Source of the DNA: Stenotrophomonas maltophilia
GTDB lineage: Bacteria > Pseudomonadota > Gammaproteobacteria > Xanthomonadales > Xanthomonadaceae
Assembly (NCBI RefSeq): GCF_004920835.1
Contig: NZ_QFHO01000033.1
Coordinates: 1 to 49,428 of the forward strand
Direction: 5' to 3'
DNA length: 49,428 nucleotides
The first letter of the stretch is position 1; the number at the start of each line of letters is the position of its first letter. The notes under the pieces were generated by a model, which searched no databases, was not told the DNA's origin, and saw only the letters and a program-made list of their open reading frames with translations. Below are positions 16,041-25,312 of the stretch, in pieces. Both the position numbers and the translations under genes were made by a program.

Positions 16041-17942
16041 TTACGCGCCCTCGGCCTGGAGCCGCTCGATGAAGGCCTGGAGGCTCATGCTGCCGAGATC
16101 TTCGCCAGAACGCGTACGCACCGCCACAGCGCCGTTTTCCTTCTCGCGGTCACCGATGACCAGCAGGTACGGCACGCGCTGCAGCGTGTGCTCGCGAATC
16201 TTATAGCCGATCTTCTCGTTACGCAAATCCGCGCTGACGCGGAAGCCTTGATCCGCAAGGGTTTTGGTCACGTCCGAGACGTATTCAGCCTGGGCGTCGG
16301 TGATATTGGCCACCACCACCTGGGTCGGCGCCAGCCAGGCCGGGAACTGCCCTGCATGGTGCTCGATCAGGATGCCCAGGAAGCGCTCCATCGAGCCGAC
16401 GATGGCGCGGTGGAGCATGACCGGGTGCTTCTTCTGGCTGTTCTCGTCCACGTACTCCGCGCCAAGGCGGCCGGGCATCATGAAGTCGACCTGCATCGTG
16501 CCCAGCTGCCAGGTACGGCCGATGGCGTCCTTCAGGTGGTACTCGATCTTCGGGCCGTAGAAGGCGCCCTCGCCCGGCAGCTCCTGCCATTCCACGCCAT
16601 TGCTGGACAGTGCCGAGCGCAGCGCGGCTTCGGCCTTGTCCCAGGTGGCGTCGTCACCCAGGCGCGATTCCGGTCGCAAGGCGATCTTGACCTGGATCTC
16701 ATCGAAGCCAAAGTGCTGGTACACCGCCAGCGCCTGCTGGTGGAACGCGGTCACTTCGGCCTCGACCTGGTTTTCCGTGCAGAACACGTGCCCGTCGTCC
16801 TGGGTGAAACCACGCACGCGCAGGATGCCGTGCAGCGCGCCGGATGGCTCGTTGCGGTGGCAGGCGCCGAACTCACCATAGCGGATCGGCAGGTCGCGGT
16901 AGCTGTGCAGGCCCTGGTTGAACACCTGGACGTGGCCCGGGCAGTTCATCGGCTTGAGCGCGTAGGTACGCTTCTCCGATTCGGTGAAGAACATCGCGTC
17001 CTGGTAGTTGTCCCAGTGGCCCGATTTCTGCCACAGCGACACGTCCAGGATCTGCGGGCAGCGCACTTCGCCGTAGCCGGTGCTGCGGTACACCTTGCGC
17101 ATGTACTGCTCGACCACCTGCCACAGCGCCCAGCCCTTCGGGTGCCAGAACACCAGACCCGGGGCTTCCTCCTGCAGGTGGAACAGGTCCTGCTGCTTGC
17201 CGATGCGACGGTGGTCGCGCATTTCGGCTTCCTCGATGCGCTTGATGTACGCCTCGAGCTGCTTCTTGTCGGCCCAGGCGGTGCCGTAGATGCGCTGCAG
17301 CTGCTCGTTCTGCGCATCACCACGCCAGTAGGCACCGGAAATGCGGGTCAGCTTGAAGGCCTTCAGGAAACGCGTGTTCGGCACGTGCGGGCCGCGGCAC
17401 ATGTCCACGTACTCCTGGTGGTAGTACATGCCCATCGCCTGGATATCGTCGGACATGTCCTCGATCAGGCGCAGCTTGTAGTCCTCGCCACGGGCCTTGA
17501 AGATCTCGACCACCTCGGCGCGCGGCGTCACCTTCTTGATGACGTCGTAGTCCTGGGCGATCAGCTCGCCCATGCGCTTTTCGATCGCAGCCATGTCTTC
17601 GGGCGTGAATGGGCGCTCGGAATAGATGTCGTAGTAGAAACCCTCGGCGATCACCGGACCGATCACCATCTTCACGTCCGGGTACAGCTGCTTGACGGCG
17701 TGGCCAACAAGGTGTGCACAGGAATGGCGGATGATTTCCACGCCCTCCTCGTCCTTGGCGGTGATGATGCGCAGGCTGGCATCGTGGTCGATGACATCGC
17801 TGGCATCGACCAGCACACCATCGACCGAACCGGCGATGGTGGCCTTGGCCAGGCCGGCACCGATCGACTGGGCAACGTCCATGACGCTGACGGGGTTTTC
17901 GAATTCGCGGCGGCTGCCGTCGGGAAGAGTAATGTTGATCAT
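16041..17942 (-). CDS. thrS: Threonine-tRNA ligase
   Basis: A 633-residue class II synthetase that charges tRNA-Thr. Domains in order: N-terminal TGS (about 1-61), the editing domain with HxxxH (H73, H77) and C182/H186 in MCRGPH, the catalytic core with the zinc cysteine C334 in MNCPGH, and the C-terminal anticodon domain (from about 535). The editing and zinc positions match E. coli ThrRS numbering exactly. The gene heads thrS-infC-rpmI-rplT-pheST-ihfA. Its leader holds a short ORF with three Thr codons and a terminator, which suggests regulation by charged tRNA-Thr. Confidence 0.98.
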   Translation of the reverse strand: MINITLPDGSRREFENPVSVMDVAQSIGAGLAKATIAGSVDGVLVDASDVIDHDASLRIITAKDEEGVEIIRHSCAHLVGHAVKQLYPDVKMVIGPVIAEGFYYDIYSERPFTPEDMAAIEKRMGELIAQDYDVIKKVTPRAEVVEIFKARGEDYKLRLIEDMSDDIQAMGMYYHQEYVDMCRGPHVPNTRFLKAFKLTRISGAYWRGDAQNEQLQRIYGTAWADKKQLEAYIKRIEEAEMRDHRRIGKQQDLFHLQEEAPGLVFWHPKGWALWQVVEQYMRKVYRSTGYGEVRCPQILDVSLWQKSGHWDNYQDAMFFTESEKRTYALKPMNCPGHVQVFNQGLHSYRDLPIRYGEFGACHRNEPSGALHGILRVRGFTQDDGHVFCTENQVEAEVTAFHQQALAVYQHFGFDEIQVKIALRPESRLGDDATWDKAEAALRSALSSNGVEWQELPGEGAFYGPKIEYHLKDAIGRTWQLGTMQVDFMMPGRLGAEYVDENSQKKHPVMLHRAIVGSMERFLGILIEHHAGQFPAWLAPTQVVVANITDAQAEYVSDVTKTLADQGFRVSADLRNEKIGYKIREHTLQRVPYLLVIGDREKENGAVAVRTRSGEDLGSMSLQAFIERLQAEGA

Positions 17943-18010
17943 CGCAGTGGCTTCGTGCGGGGCCCGCGCGGGCGGGCTGGAAAGCGGTTCCGGGCCAGCG
18001 CCCGGGCAAT

Positions 18011-18031
18011 AAAAAAGCGCCGCGAGGGCGC
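18011..18031 (-). terminator. Terminator in the thrS leader
   Basis: On the minus strand GCGCC, a 5-nt loop and GGCGC are followed by six T (complement of 18011-18016). It lies 68 nt before the thrS start and 27 nt after the stop of the Thr-codon leader ORF. The stem is short but pure GC. The segment CCGGCGC at its 5' side can also pair with GCGCCGG upstream of the leader ORF (18098-18104), which would disrupt the terminator. Confidence 0.7.
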
Positions 18032-18057
18032 CGGGAACTCGGGCCTTCGGGGGCAGG

Positions 18058-18084
18058 TCAACAGTGGGCGGTGGTAGTGCTCAT
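18058..18084 (-). CDS. Putative thrS leader peptide MSTTTAHC
   Basis: An 8-codon ORF with three consecutive threonine codons (ACT ACC ACC) after ATG AGC, closed by TGA. It lies between a good promoter (18145-18173) and an intrinsic terminator, upstream of the threonyl-tRNA synthetase gene. That is the layout of amino-acid attenuators: slow Thr decoding would stall the ribosome and favour read-through. The ribosome site is weak (only a GAG about 10 nt upstream). No known family can be cited for so short a peptide. The call rests on context. Confidence 0.6.
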   Translation of the reverse strand: MSTTTAHC

Positions 18085-18144
18085 GTCGCACGCTCGGCCG
18101 GCGCTGGGCGCGGGCCACCTTGTTCCAGTCAGGATTCAACAATG

Positions 18145-18173
18145 ATCTTAAACCAGCGCAGGGGAAAGCCCAA
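18145..18173 (-). promoter_or_regulatory. Predicted thrS promoter
   Basis: On the minus strand TTGGGC (18173-18168) and TAAGAT (18150-18145) are 17 bp apart. Transcription would start near 18138, giving a leader of about 195 nt with the Thr-codon ORF and the terminator. Confidence 0.6.
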
Positions 18174-18219
18174 GGGCTACCGTACGGCCCGCTGAATGGG
18201 CTTCGCTGGCGGCGTCAAA

Positions 18220-18234
18220 TTGCAATGATTACCA
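18220..18234 (+). promoter_or_regulatory. Fur-box-like site
   Basis: TTGCAATGATTACCA matches the 7-1-7 Fur consensus TGATAATnATTATCA at about 10 of 14 positions, with the AAT-G-ATT core intact. It lies 138 bp before an operon of iron-uptake-associated membrane proteins. Binding is a prediction. The rest of the gap 18174-18371 shows nothing else I can support. Confidence 0.4.
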
Positions 18235-18371
18235 TGTCGGCGCAGGTCGCCCCGTGCCAGCCTGCCCGCTTCCCCCCAGGACCCCGTGATGCGCCACCCG
18301 CTCCGACCGGCTCCCGCCGGCCCCGCCCGTGCCCCGCGTTCGCCAGCCCGCTGCGGCGCCGGTCGCGCGCA

Positions 18372-18668
18372 ATGATCACCGTCGGCCTTTCCACGCTCGG
18401 CTTCTGCAGCCTGGGCATGCTGGCAGCGATGTTCTCGGCGCTGGCGTTCTATGCCGCCTCGACGCACTGCCGCTGGCCACGCCTGCGCCGCGCCGGCCGC
18501 CTCGGGCGGCAGATCGGCCTGGTCGCGGCCGTTGCCGCGCTGTGGCTGTGGATGGCCGAGCTCGGATTTGCCGCCGGCCTGGTGGCGATGCTGTGCACCT
18601 GGATGCTGGCGGCGATGCTGCTGCCGGCACTGGCCGCCTGGCATCGTCCCGGCACGGAGTCGCCCTGA
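18372..18668 (+). CDS. DUF3325 family membrane protein
   Basis: A 98-residue protein with three hydrophobic helices and an Arg-rich stretch between the first two (CRWPRLRRAGRLGRQ). The pattern fits DUF3325, small inner-membrane proteins found with PepSY proteins in siderophore uptake loci. ATG 18372 has no ribosome site, so the start is unsure; an in-frame extension back to 18120 looks non-coding (Pro/Arg-rich). Its stop overlaps the next start by 1 bp (TGATG), so the genes are coupled. The precise function is unknown. Confidence 0.7.
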   Translation: MITVGLSTLGFCSLGMLAAMFSALAFYAASTHCRWPRLRRAGRLGRQIGLVAAVAALWLWMAELGFAAGLVAMLCTWMLAAMLLPALAAWHRPGTESP

Positions 18669-18931
18669 TGTGGCCGCGCGCCTTCGCCGGCATTGTTGCC
18701 GGCTTCTTCCTGGCAGCCGCTGTAACCGGCCTGCTGGCGTGGCTGCCGCCCGGCCCCTGGCAGCGTGCCCTGGTCCCCACCCTGATCGCTTTCATCCCGC
18801 TATGGATGCTGGCCGCCCTGTGGGCATTCAGCTTCCGCAGTGCGCTGCGCGCCTGGCTGGTGCTGGCGGGCAGTGCCGCCGTCGGCTTTGCCGCGCTCGG
18901 GCTGCTGCGCCTCACCGGCGCGGTGCAATGA
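18668..18931 (+). CDS. DUF3649-like membrane protein, iron-uptake associated
   Basis: An 87-residue protein with three hydrophobic helices (about 5-26, 34-53 and 58-82) and short loops. Its size, helix pattern and position between a DUF3325 gene and a PepSY gene suggest the DUF3649 group often annotated as iron uptake protein. It is translationally coupled to the upstream gene (TGATG) and lies 10 nt before the PepSY gene. Function is not established; the assignment leans on context. Confidence 0.65.
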   Translation: MWPRAFAGIVAGFFLAAAVTGLLAWLPPGPWQRALVPTLIAFIPLWMLAALWAFSFRSALRAWLVLAGSAAVGFAALGLLRLTGAVQ

Positions 18932-18941
18932 GACACACCCC

Positions 18942-20501
18942 ATGAAGTTCAGTTCGCAGACCCTGCGCACGTTCACCACCCTGCACACCTGGGTCGGCCT
19001 GGTCGCCGGCTTCGGCCTGTTCGTAGCCTTCTATGCCGGTGCACTGACCCTGTTCCACCACGACCTGCCGCTATGGCAGACCCCGGGCGCAGCCAGCGCA
19101 TTGCCGGCCGGCCTGGACGACGCACAGTACCTGCTGGAAGACGTGCTGGCCGCGCATCCGGAGGCGCGCCGCCACATCGGCATGACCTTCCCCGGCGCTG
19201 AACACCCGCAACCGCTGGCTTACTGGCAGGCGGACGACGGCAGTTGGCGCTACGCCTGGCCAGGGCAGATCGCCGGCAGTCCGACGCCGCCGCAGACCGG
19301 GCTGGCCGAACTGGTCAACGAACTGCACTACAGCCTCGGCCTGCCGGTGGCCGGCATCTACGTCATGGGCATCGTCAGCCTGCTGTATGGCATGGCCCTG
19401 CTCAGCGGCCTGGTGATCCACCTGCCGAAGTTGTTCGGCGACCTGTTCGCACTGCGTCCCGGCCGCAATCTCAAGCAGTTGTGGCAGGACGCCCACAACG
19501 TGATCGGCGTGCTCAGCCTGCCCTTCCACCTGATGTTCGCGGTGACCGGCGCTCTGCTTTGCCTGGTATTCGTGCAGATGGCACTGCTCAATCCGTTGAT
19601 CTACGACGGCAAGGCGCTGCAGGCAGTGCCGACGGCGATGGACACCGCACCGGTGCGCGAGGCCACTGGCATCCCGGCGCCGCCGGGCAGCCTGCGCGTG
19701 CTGCATGCACGGGCACTGGAAGTCGCGCGGGCACAGGGTGTGGCCAGTTTCGAGCCGGCCTACCTGAAGCTGGCCAATGCCGGCGACGCCAACGCCACCA
19801 TCGAGATCACCGGTGAATCCAGCGGCACCCTCGGCCCGCTCGGCGCGGTGGCGCTGGACGTGGCTACCGGCAACGTCCTGGCGTCCCAGCTGCCCGGCCA
19901 GCGCGACGCCAACCATGCCACGCTCAGCGCTGCCTATGCGCTGCACTTCGGCGAGTTCGGCAACGGCGTGGTGGTCTGGCTGTACTTCCTGCTCGGCCTG
20001 GGTGGCGCCTTCCTGTTCTACTCGGGCAACCTGCTGTGGATCGAGTCGCGGCGCAAACGCCGCCAGCCGCAGCAGCCACGCGCCGGGGTGAACATGGCGC
20101 GGGCCACGGTCGGCGTCTGCATCGGCCTCTGCGTGGCGATCTCGGTCGCGTTCGTCACCGCTTTGGTGCTGGAGCGGCTGGCACCGTCGGCGGTCGACCA
20201 CGGCATCCGCTGGGCCTGCTTCGGCAGCTGGGTGTTGTGCGCGTTGTGGGCAGCACTGCGACGGCCGGCACAGGCCGCACGCGAGTTGCTGTGGGCCGCA
20301 GCGATCAGTACCGCGCTGGTGCCGGTCGTGCACGGCGCACTCAATGGCGACTGGTTGTGGCGCGCGGCCGCGCGCGGCCACTGGCCGCTGTTCTGGGTCG
20401 ATGCGATCGCGCTGGCCATGGCCTTCGGCTTCGCCCGCCTGGCGGTGGCCAGCCAGCGCCGTGCCCGCCACGGCGACCCGAACAGCGTCTGGGCCGATTG
20501 A
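18942..20501 (+). CDS. PepSY-associated TM protein
   Basis: A 519-residue inner-membrane protein. The first helix lies at about residues 15-38 (LHTWVGLVAGFGLFVAFYAG), then a periplasmic domain, two helices near 150-215, a second periplasmic part, and four or five C-terminal helices. The HTWVG and HNVIG motifs supply the histidines that line up as haem ligands in related PepSY-type ferric reductases. The family is linked to ferrisiderophore reduction or uptake, often beside a TonB receptor; none is present here. Together with the two small upstream genes it forms a three-gene operon, possibly Fur-controlled. Confidence 0.85.
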   Translation: MKFSSQTLRTFTTLHTWVGLVAGFGLFVAFYAGALTLFHHDLPLWQTPGAASALPAGLDDAQYLLEDVLAAHPEARRHIGMTFPGAEHPQPLAYWQADDGSWRYAWPGQIAGSPTPPQTGLAELVNELHYSLGLPVAGIYVMGIVSLLYGMALLSGLVIHLPKLFGDLFALRPGRNLKQLWQDAHNVIGVLSLPFHLMFAVTGALLCLVFVQMALLNPLIYDGKALQAVPTAMDTAPVREATGIPAPPGSLRVLHARALEVARAQGVASFEPAYLKLANAGDANATIEITGESSGTLGPLGAVALDVATGNVLASQLPGQRDANHATLSAAYALHFGEFGNGVVVWLYFLLGLGGAFLFYSGNLLWIESRRKRRQPQQPRAGVNMARATVGVCIGLCVAISVAFVTALVLERLAPSAVDHGIRWACFGSWVLCALWAALRRPAQAARELLWAAAISTALVPVVHGALNGDWLWRAAARGHWPLFWVDAIALAMAFGFARLAVASQRRARHGDPNSVWAD

Positions 20502-20506
20502 GCCGA

Positions 20507-20529
20507 CGCCGGGCATGGCCCGGCGCTAC
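20507..20529. repeat. SMAG palindrome
   Basis: Arms CGCCGGG/CCCGGCG around CATGG, ending in CTAC (GTAG on the minus strand). It fills the 36-bp gap between the convergent PepSY and chitinase genes, where it may act as a bidirectional 3' stem-loop. Confidence 0.75.
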
Positions 20530-20537
20530 CGAAGCGG

Positions 20538-21728
20538 TCAATCGCCGATGCGGGCCTTCTGCCACGGGCCCAGCATCGCGTTGAGCAGGCTGGCTTGTTC
20601 GTCGTCGCCGGTCAGCTCCCACATGAATACCCCGGCCAGGCCCTGCTCGCGGGCGAACTGCGCACGCAGGCCGATCGAGCGCGGGTCTTCATAGCTGATG
20701 AATATCTTCTGCTCCGGGTTGTACAGCCAGGGGCTCTGCGCCTGCGGCTGCCAGTGCTTCGTCCAACCCGTCTGGTCGAGAAAACGCGCCTTGATCACCC
20801 GCCAGTCGCCAGCATCGGCCGGAGCACTGTAGGCCTGGTACAACCCGTCGGCAGCATCGCCGGTGACCTTGAAGCCGCGTCCGTAGAACGGCACGCCCAG
20901 CACCAGCTTGTCGGCCGGCACACCGTGCTCGCGGTAGTACTGCACCGCGCCGGCCACGTTGTTCCAACGTCGCAGTTCCGGCGCCAGCGGGTCAGCCGAC
21001 ACCTCGTGCAGTGGCGCATTGAAGGTCGACACCGCCGAGAAGCCGGTGCCCATGTCGTAGCTCATCAGGTTGATGAAATCGAACACCCTGGCCAACGCCG
21101 GCAGGTCATAGCTCGCCGCGGGATCGTAGGGGCCATCGGTCTGCAGGCGACCGGCCGCCAGCGCTGCAGTCAGCAGCATCGGCTGCCCCGCCTTGCGGCC
21201 GCGCGCGTCGAGTGCCGCGCGGAACGCCTGCGCGAGCTTGGTCAGGTTGGCGCGATCCTGCGGGCGGTGCGCCAGCTCCTTCGGCCCACCGCTGACCGGG
21301 AATTCCCAGTCGATGTCCACGCCATCGAAACTGCCAGCATGACGATCGAAGAACAGCGCCATGCACGAGTCGACCAGGCGCTTGCGGCTGGCCTCGGTCA
21401 GTGCTGCATCGGAAAACCCACCCGCGCCCCAGCCACCGATCGAAATCAGCGTGCGCAGGTGCGGATGCGCCTTTTTTAGTTCAGCCAGCGCGGCGAAGTT
21501 CTTCGGCGCTTCCGCACCAACCGTGCAGCGGCCGTCCTCGATGGTGGAGAACGCGTAGAACAGATGGGTCAGGCGCTCGGCGGGAATGCTCGACACCGGG
21601 TAGCGCTCGGCCGAACCACCTGGGTAGTAGGCACCGAAGATCGGCGGCTGCGCCGGCGCGGCGTGCGCGGCGATGGGCAAGGCACCGGCAGTCAGCACGG
21701 CAAGGACGGCCACGGTCTGGCGGAACAT
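20538..21728 (-). CDS. Secreted GH18 chitinase
   Basis: A 396-residue glycoside hydrolase family 18 enzyme with a signal peptide ending near AHA-A (residue 23). The catalytic motif DGVDIDWE is intact (D135, D138, D140, E142, with E142 the proton donor), and the SIGGW strand motif is at 96-100. The YDMGTGFS and WELTGDDE blocks complete the barrel. It should cleave beta-1,4-N-acetylglucosamine polymers outside the cytoplasm. No separate chitin-binding domain is visible, so it may act on soluble oligomers or cell-wall material. The start has GGGAG 5 nt upstream. It stands alone on the minus strand. Confidence 0.93.
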   Translation of the reverse strand: MFRQTVAVLAVLTAGALPIAAHAAPAQPPIFGAYYPGGSAERYPVSSIPAERLTHLFYAFSTIEDGRCTVGAEAPKNFAALAELKKAHPHLRTLISIGGWGAGGFSDAALTEASRKRLVDSCMALFFDRHAGSFDGVDIDWEFPVSGGPKELAHRPQDRANLTKLAQAFRAALDARGRKAGQPMLLTAALAAGRLQTDGPYDPAASYDLPALARVFDFINLMSYDMGTGFSAVSTFNAPLHEVSADPLAPELRRWNNVAGAVQYYREHGVPADKLVLGVPFYGRGFKVTGDAADGLYQAYSAPADAGDWRVIKARFLDQTGWTKHWQPQAQSPWLYNPEQKIFISYEDPRSIGLRAQFAREQGLAGVFMWELTGDDEQASLLNAMLGPWQKARIGD

Positions 21729-21933
21729 GGGATCTCCCGGTTCAAAGGCGCAGCCACGTTAGCAAACCGATGGGGCTGTGGGACGGTTGTCGCGGCATGT
21801 CGTCCCGCGGACAGGCACCGGTTGTTGCAAGCTGCCACGGGCCTGGCCAATCCATGTCGAAAGCAGGTCGCTGCAGGACAACATGCGGCCTGGCTGGGCT
21901 ATGGTGTCGCTGGATTTTTACCGACACACGGAC

Positions 21934-22920
21934 ATGAGCACAGACCACGACGCAGATGGCGAACCGCTTGACGACGAGACACTGGAAAAGCTGCAGGCAC
22001 TGGAGGCGCGTGCCTATGCGGCATTCGACGAGGGCGATCTGGTCGATGCAGCCGATCTGTTCGGCGAACTGGTCGAACTGACCCCTTGCATCCCCCACCT
22101 GCACTACATGCGCGGATTGGCACACAAGTACCTGCGTGACTGGCCCGCTTCACTGCAGGACAACCTGCGCTCGGAACAGCTGCGCGACGAATTCGACGTC
22201 GCTACCGCGTGGAATGCCGGCATTGCCGCCACCGGCGCGGGTGACTGGGTGGAAGCACGCAGGCAGTGGAACCAATGCGGCATCGCCGTGCCGGAAGGTG
22301 AAGGCCCGATCGAAGGCAATTTCGGCGTCGCCTGTGTGCGCCTGAATCCGTGGTCAAGTGGCGAAACCGTCTACATGCGCCGACTGGACCCGGTGCGAGC
22401 ACGGGTAGAGAACGTGCCGTTGCCCGAGAGCGGATTCCGCTTCGGCGACATCGTGCTGCACGACGGCGCCTCTACTGGACAACGCCTGTACGGTGAGCGC
22501 CATGTGCCCGTGTTCAACGCCATGCAACGCCTGCAGCAATCGGACATGGCTACCTATGCGGTGTTCGTGCAATGCGACGCGGCCGAGGACATCGCCGCAC
22601 TACGTGGACTGAGCCTGCCCGGCATCGGCCTGGTCGAGGACTGGACCCATTCGGTGCGCCACCTCTGCCTGCGCTGCAGCTATGGCACGCCACACCAGCA
22701 TGATGATGGCGACGCAGATGACGACGAAGGCTGGGGACGCGATCGCAATCTGGGCATTGCCGCACAAGGCCGGGCTGCGGTGGAGAAGCTTATGGCGGCG
22801 TGGACGGCGGCTGGCGCGGGACGCGTGCTGGAGGCCATCGAACAGCGCGAGCATCCGCTGAGTGACCCCGAGCCGGGCCAGGTGTGGTGGCTGGGGGAAG
22901 AGGAAGACGAGGAAGCGTAG
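21934..22920 (+). CDS. Protein with TPR-like N-terminus, function unknown
   Basis: A 328-residue soluble, acidic protein. The N-terminal 110 residues show helical repeat spacing typical of tetratricopeptides (ARAYAAFDEGDLVDAADLFGELVEL, then LHYMRGLAHKYLRDWPASLQDN, then TAWNAGIAATGAGDWVEARRQW). The C-terminal part is a different alpha/beta domain with two cysteines close together (CLRC) and an acidic, His-containing loop (HQHDDGDADDDEG). ATG 21934 is taken as the start; ATG 21901 is possible, and neither has a strong ribosome site. The CLRC and HQH residues could bind metal. I cannot name the family. The 205-bp gap upstream shows no clear motif. Confidence 0.7.
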   Translation: MSTDHDADGEPLDDETLEKLQALEARAYAAFDEGDLVDAADLFGELVELTPCIPHLHYMRGLAHKYLRDWPASLQDNLRSEQLRDEFDVATAWNAGIAATGAGDWVEARRQWNQCGIAVPEGEGPIEGNFGVACVRLNPWSSGETVYMRRLDPVRARVENVPLPESGFRFGDIVLHDGASTGQRLYGERHVPVFNAMQRLQQSDMATYAVFVQCDAAEDIAALRGLSLPGIGLVEDWTHSVRHLCLRCSYGTPHQHDDGDADDDEGWGRDRNLGIAAQGRAAVEKLMAAWTAAGAGRVLEAIEQREHPLSDPEPGQVWWLGEEEDEEA

Positions 22921-22926
22921 TAGCCC

Positions 22927-22949
22927 CGCCGGGCATGGCCCGGCGCTGC
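22927..22949. repeat. SMAG-like palindrome
   Basis: Arms CGCCGGG/CCCGGCG around CATGG, followed by CTGC, so the GTAG end is degenerate (GCAG). It lies just after the stop of the TPR-like gene and before the shared terminator. Confidence 0.65.
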
Positions 22950-22963
22950 CTGATGGCGGCAGG

Positions 22964-22991
22964 CAAAGAAAAAGCGGGCCGAGGCCCGCTT
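22964..22991. terminator. Bidirectional terminator between the TPR-like gene and pnp
   Basis: A 9-bp stem (AAGCGGGCC/GGCCCGCTT) with a tiny loop is followed on the minus strand by TTTTTCTTTG and on the plus strand by a weaker TCTTCATTT. It should end pnp transcription and may serve the convergent gene too. Confidence 0.8.
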
Positions 22992-23052
22992 CTTCATTTG
23001 CGAAAGCGTGAGGACCAACGGCCCTCACCCACCGCACAATCAGCAATACCGA

Positions 23053-25161
23053 TTATTCGGCGCTGACGGCGTCGCCTTCTTCAACGGCCTTCATCGACAG
23101 GCGGATACGGCCCTGCTTGTCCACTTCCAGCACCTTGACCTTGACCACATCGCCTTCCTTCAGCACGTCGCCGACCTTCTCGACGCGGTCGCTGGAGATC
23201 TGCGACACGTGCACCAGGCCATCCTTGCCCGGCAGGATGGTGACGAACGCACCGAAGTCCATGATCTTGGCGACCTTGCCTTCGTAGATGCGGCCCGGCT
23301 CGACGTCCGAGGTGATCTGCTCGATGCGGGCCTTGGCAGCCTGCGCAGCGATGGCGTTGACCGAAGCGATGACGATGGTGCCGTCATCCTGGATGTCGAT
23401 CTGGGTGCCGGTTTCCTTGGTGATGGCCTGGATGGTCGAACCACCCTTGCCGATCACTTCGCGGATCTTGTCCGGGTGGATCTTGATGGTCAGCAGGCGC
23501 GGCGCGTAGTCCGACAGCTCCTCACGCGGGGCGGTCAGGCCGTGGGCCATTTCGCCCAGGATGTGCAGACGGCCAGCCTTGGCCTGCTGCAGAGCCTGCT
23601 TCATGATCTCTTCGGTGATGCCTTCGATCTTGATGTCCATCTGCAGGGCAGAGATGCCCTCGGCGGTACCGGCAACCTTGAAGTCCATGTCGCCCAGGTG
23701 ATCTTCGTCACCCAGGATGTCGGACAGGACGACGAAGCGATCGCCTTCCTTGACCAGGCCCATGGCGATACCGGCAACCGGGGCCTTCACCGGCACGCCG
23801 GCGTCCATCAGGGCCAGCGACGAACCGCAGACCGAGGCCATCGACGAGGAACCGTTCGACTCGGTGATTTCCGAGACGACGCGGATGGTGTACGGGAACG
23901 ACTCCAGCGACGGCATCACTGCCAGCACGCCGCGCTTGGCCAGACGGCCGTGACCGATCTCGCGACGCTTCGGGCCCATCATGCGGCCGGTCTCACCCAC
24001 CGAGTACGGGGGGAAGTTGTAGTGGAACAGGAAGTTTTCCTTGTACTCACCAGAGACGGCATCGATGACCTGGCCATCACGGGCGGTGCCCAGGGTGATG
24101 GTCACGATGGCCTGGGTCTCACCACGGGTGAACAGCGAGGAACCGTGGGTACGCGGCAGCACGCTGGTCTTCACCGCGATCGGGCGGACGGTGTCCAGCG
24201 CACGGCCGTCGATGCGGACCTTGGTGTCCAGCACCGAGTTGCGCATGGTGCTGTATTCCAGCTCGCCGAATTCCTTCGACAGCTCGGCCGGGTTCCAGCC
24301 TTCGGCGGCAACGCGGCCGGCCAGCGACTCGACCACGTCCTTCTTGATCGCCGAGATGGCGTCACGGCGCTGCAGCTTGTCACGCACCTGGAAGGCTTCG
24401 CCCAGGCGCGGGCCGACCGCTTCCTGCACGGCGCTGATCAGCGCGGTGTTCTTGGCCGGGGCTTCCCAGGTCGACGGCTTGGTGCCGGCTTCGACGGTCA
24501 GCTCGTTGATGGCGTTGATGACCTTCTGCATTTCGCGGTGACCGAAGGTCACGGCGCCCAGCATCACGTCTTCGGACAGCAGCGCGGCTTCGGATTCCAC
24601 CATCAGCACGGCGTTGGCGGTACCGGCAACAACCAGCTCCAGCTGCGAATCCTTCAGCTCGGACACGGTCGGGTTGAGGATGTACTCACCGTCCTTGTAA
24701 CCGACCTTGGCGGCAGCGATCGGGCCCTTGAACGGGGTGCCGGCCAGCGACAGCGCGGCCGAAGCACCGATCAGTGCCGGGATGTCACCGTCGATCTCCG
24801 GGTTCAGCGACATCACCGTGGCGATGATCTGGACTTCGTTCTTGTAATCTTCCGGGAACAGCGGACGGATCGGACGATCGATCAGGCGCGAGATCAGGGT
24901 TTCCTTCTCGGTCGCGCGGCCTTCACGCTTGAAGAAGCCACCCGGGATGCGGCCACCGGCGTAGAACTTCTCCTGATAGTCGCAGGTCAGCGGGAAGAAG
25001 TCCTGGCCCTCACGCGCGCTCTTGGCGGCAACGGCGGAGACCAGCAGCACGGTGTCGTCGAACTTGACGATGACGGCGCCACCGGCCTGGCGGGCGATTT
25101 CGCCAGTCTCAAGCGTGACGGTGTGCTTGCCGTACTGGAAGGTTTTGGTGATTTTTGCCAC
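23053..25161 (-). CDS. pnp: Polyribonucleotide nucleotidyltransferase (PNPase)
   Basis: A 702-residue phosphorolytic 3'-to-5' exoribonuclease, part of the RNA degradosome. Two RNase PH domains (about 10-230 and 310-540) flank a helical linker; a KH domain (about 555-615, with the [10 protein letters not shown] loop) and an S1 domain (about 620-690) follow. The start is GTG with AAGGA 9 nt upstream. It lies 151 nt after rpsO, whose terminator is in the gap. In E. coli pnp represses itself through cleavage of that leader by RNase III; a stable hairpin is present here too, but the mechanism is unproven. Confidence 0.98.
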   Translation of the reverse strand: MAKITKTFQYGKHTVTLETGEIARQAGGAVIVKFDDTVLLVSAVAAKSAREGQDFFPLTCDYQEKFYAGGRIPGGFFKREGRATEKETLISRLIDRPIRPLFPEDYKNEVQIIATVMSLNPEIDGDIPALIGASAALSLAGTPFKGPIAAAKVGYKDGEYILNPTVSELKDSQLELVVAGTANAVLMVESEAALLSEDVMLGAVTFGHREMQKVINAINELTVEAGTKPSTWEAPAKNTALISAVQEAVGPRLGEAFQVRDKLQRRDAISAIKKDVVESLAGRVAAEGWNPAELSKEFGELEYSTMRNSVLDTKVRIDGRALDTVRPIAVKTSVLPRTHGSSLFTRGETQAIVTITLGTARDGQVIDAVSGEYKENFLFHYNFPPYSVGETGRMMGPKRREIGHGRLAKRGVLAVMPSLESFPYTIRVVSEITESNGSSSMASVCGSSLALMDAGVPVKAPVAGIAMGLVKEGDRFVVLSDILGDEDHLGDMDFKVAGTAEGISALQMDIKIEGITEEIMKQALQQAKAGRLHILGEMAHGLTAPREELSDYAPRLLTIKIHPDKIREVIGKGGSTIQAITKETGTQIDIQDDGTIVIASVNAIAAQAAKARIEQITSDVEPGRIYEGKVAKIMDFGAFVTILPGKDGLVHVSQISSDRVEKVGDVLKEGDVVKVKVLEVDKQGRIRLSMKAVEEGDAVSAE

Positions 25162-25266
25162 GGATGGATGTCCTTGGGGATGCTGTCTGCGAATTGGACC
25201 GTCGGCGACCCTTGCCGCCAGCGGGTGACCGGATCGTTCCGGCCTGAATCGGGGATTGCGGTGCTA

Positions 25267-25300
25267 CAAAACAAAACCGCGGCGCATCGCTGCGCCGCGG
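25267..25300 (-). terminator. Terminator between rpsO and pnp
   Basis: On the minus strand a perfect 10-bp stem (CCGCGGCGCA/TGCGCCGCGG) with a 4-nt loop is followed by TTTTGTTTTG. It starts 12 nt after the rpsO stop. Since pnp has no obvious promoter of its own, read-through or an unseen promoter must supply it. Confidence 0.85.
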
Positions 25301-25312
25301 GGGATTCGTTGC

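Noticed and set aside
15945..18077. A 710-codon open frame antisense to thrS
   Set aside because: Shadow frame of thrS with no known domain; thrS itself is certain.
18120..18371. N-terminal extension of the DUF3325 protein
   Set aside because: The extra residues are Pro/Arg-rich and overlap the predicted thrS promoter and Fur-like site.
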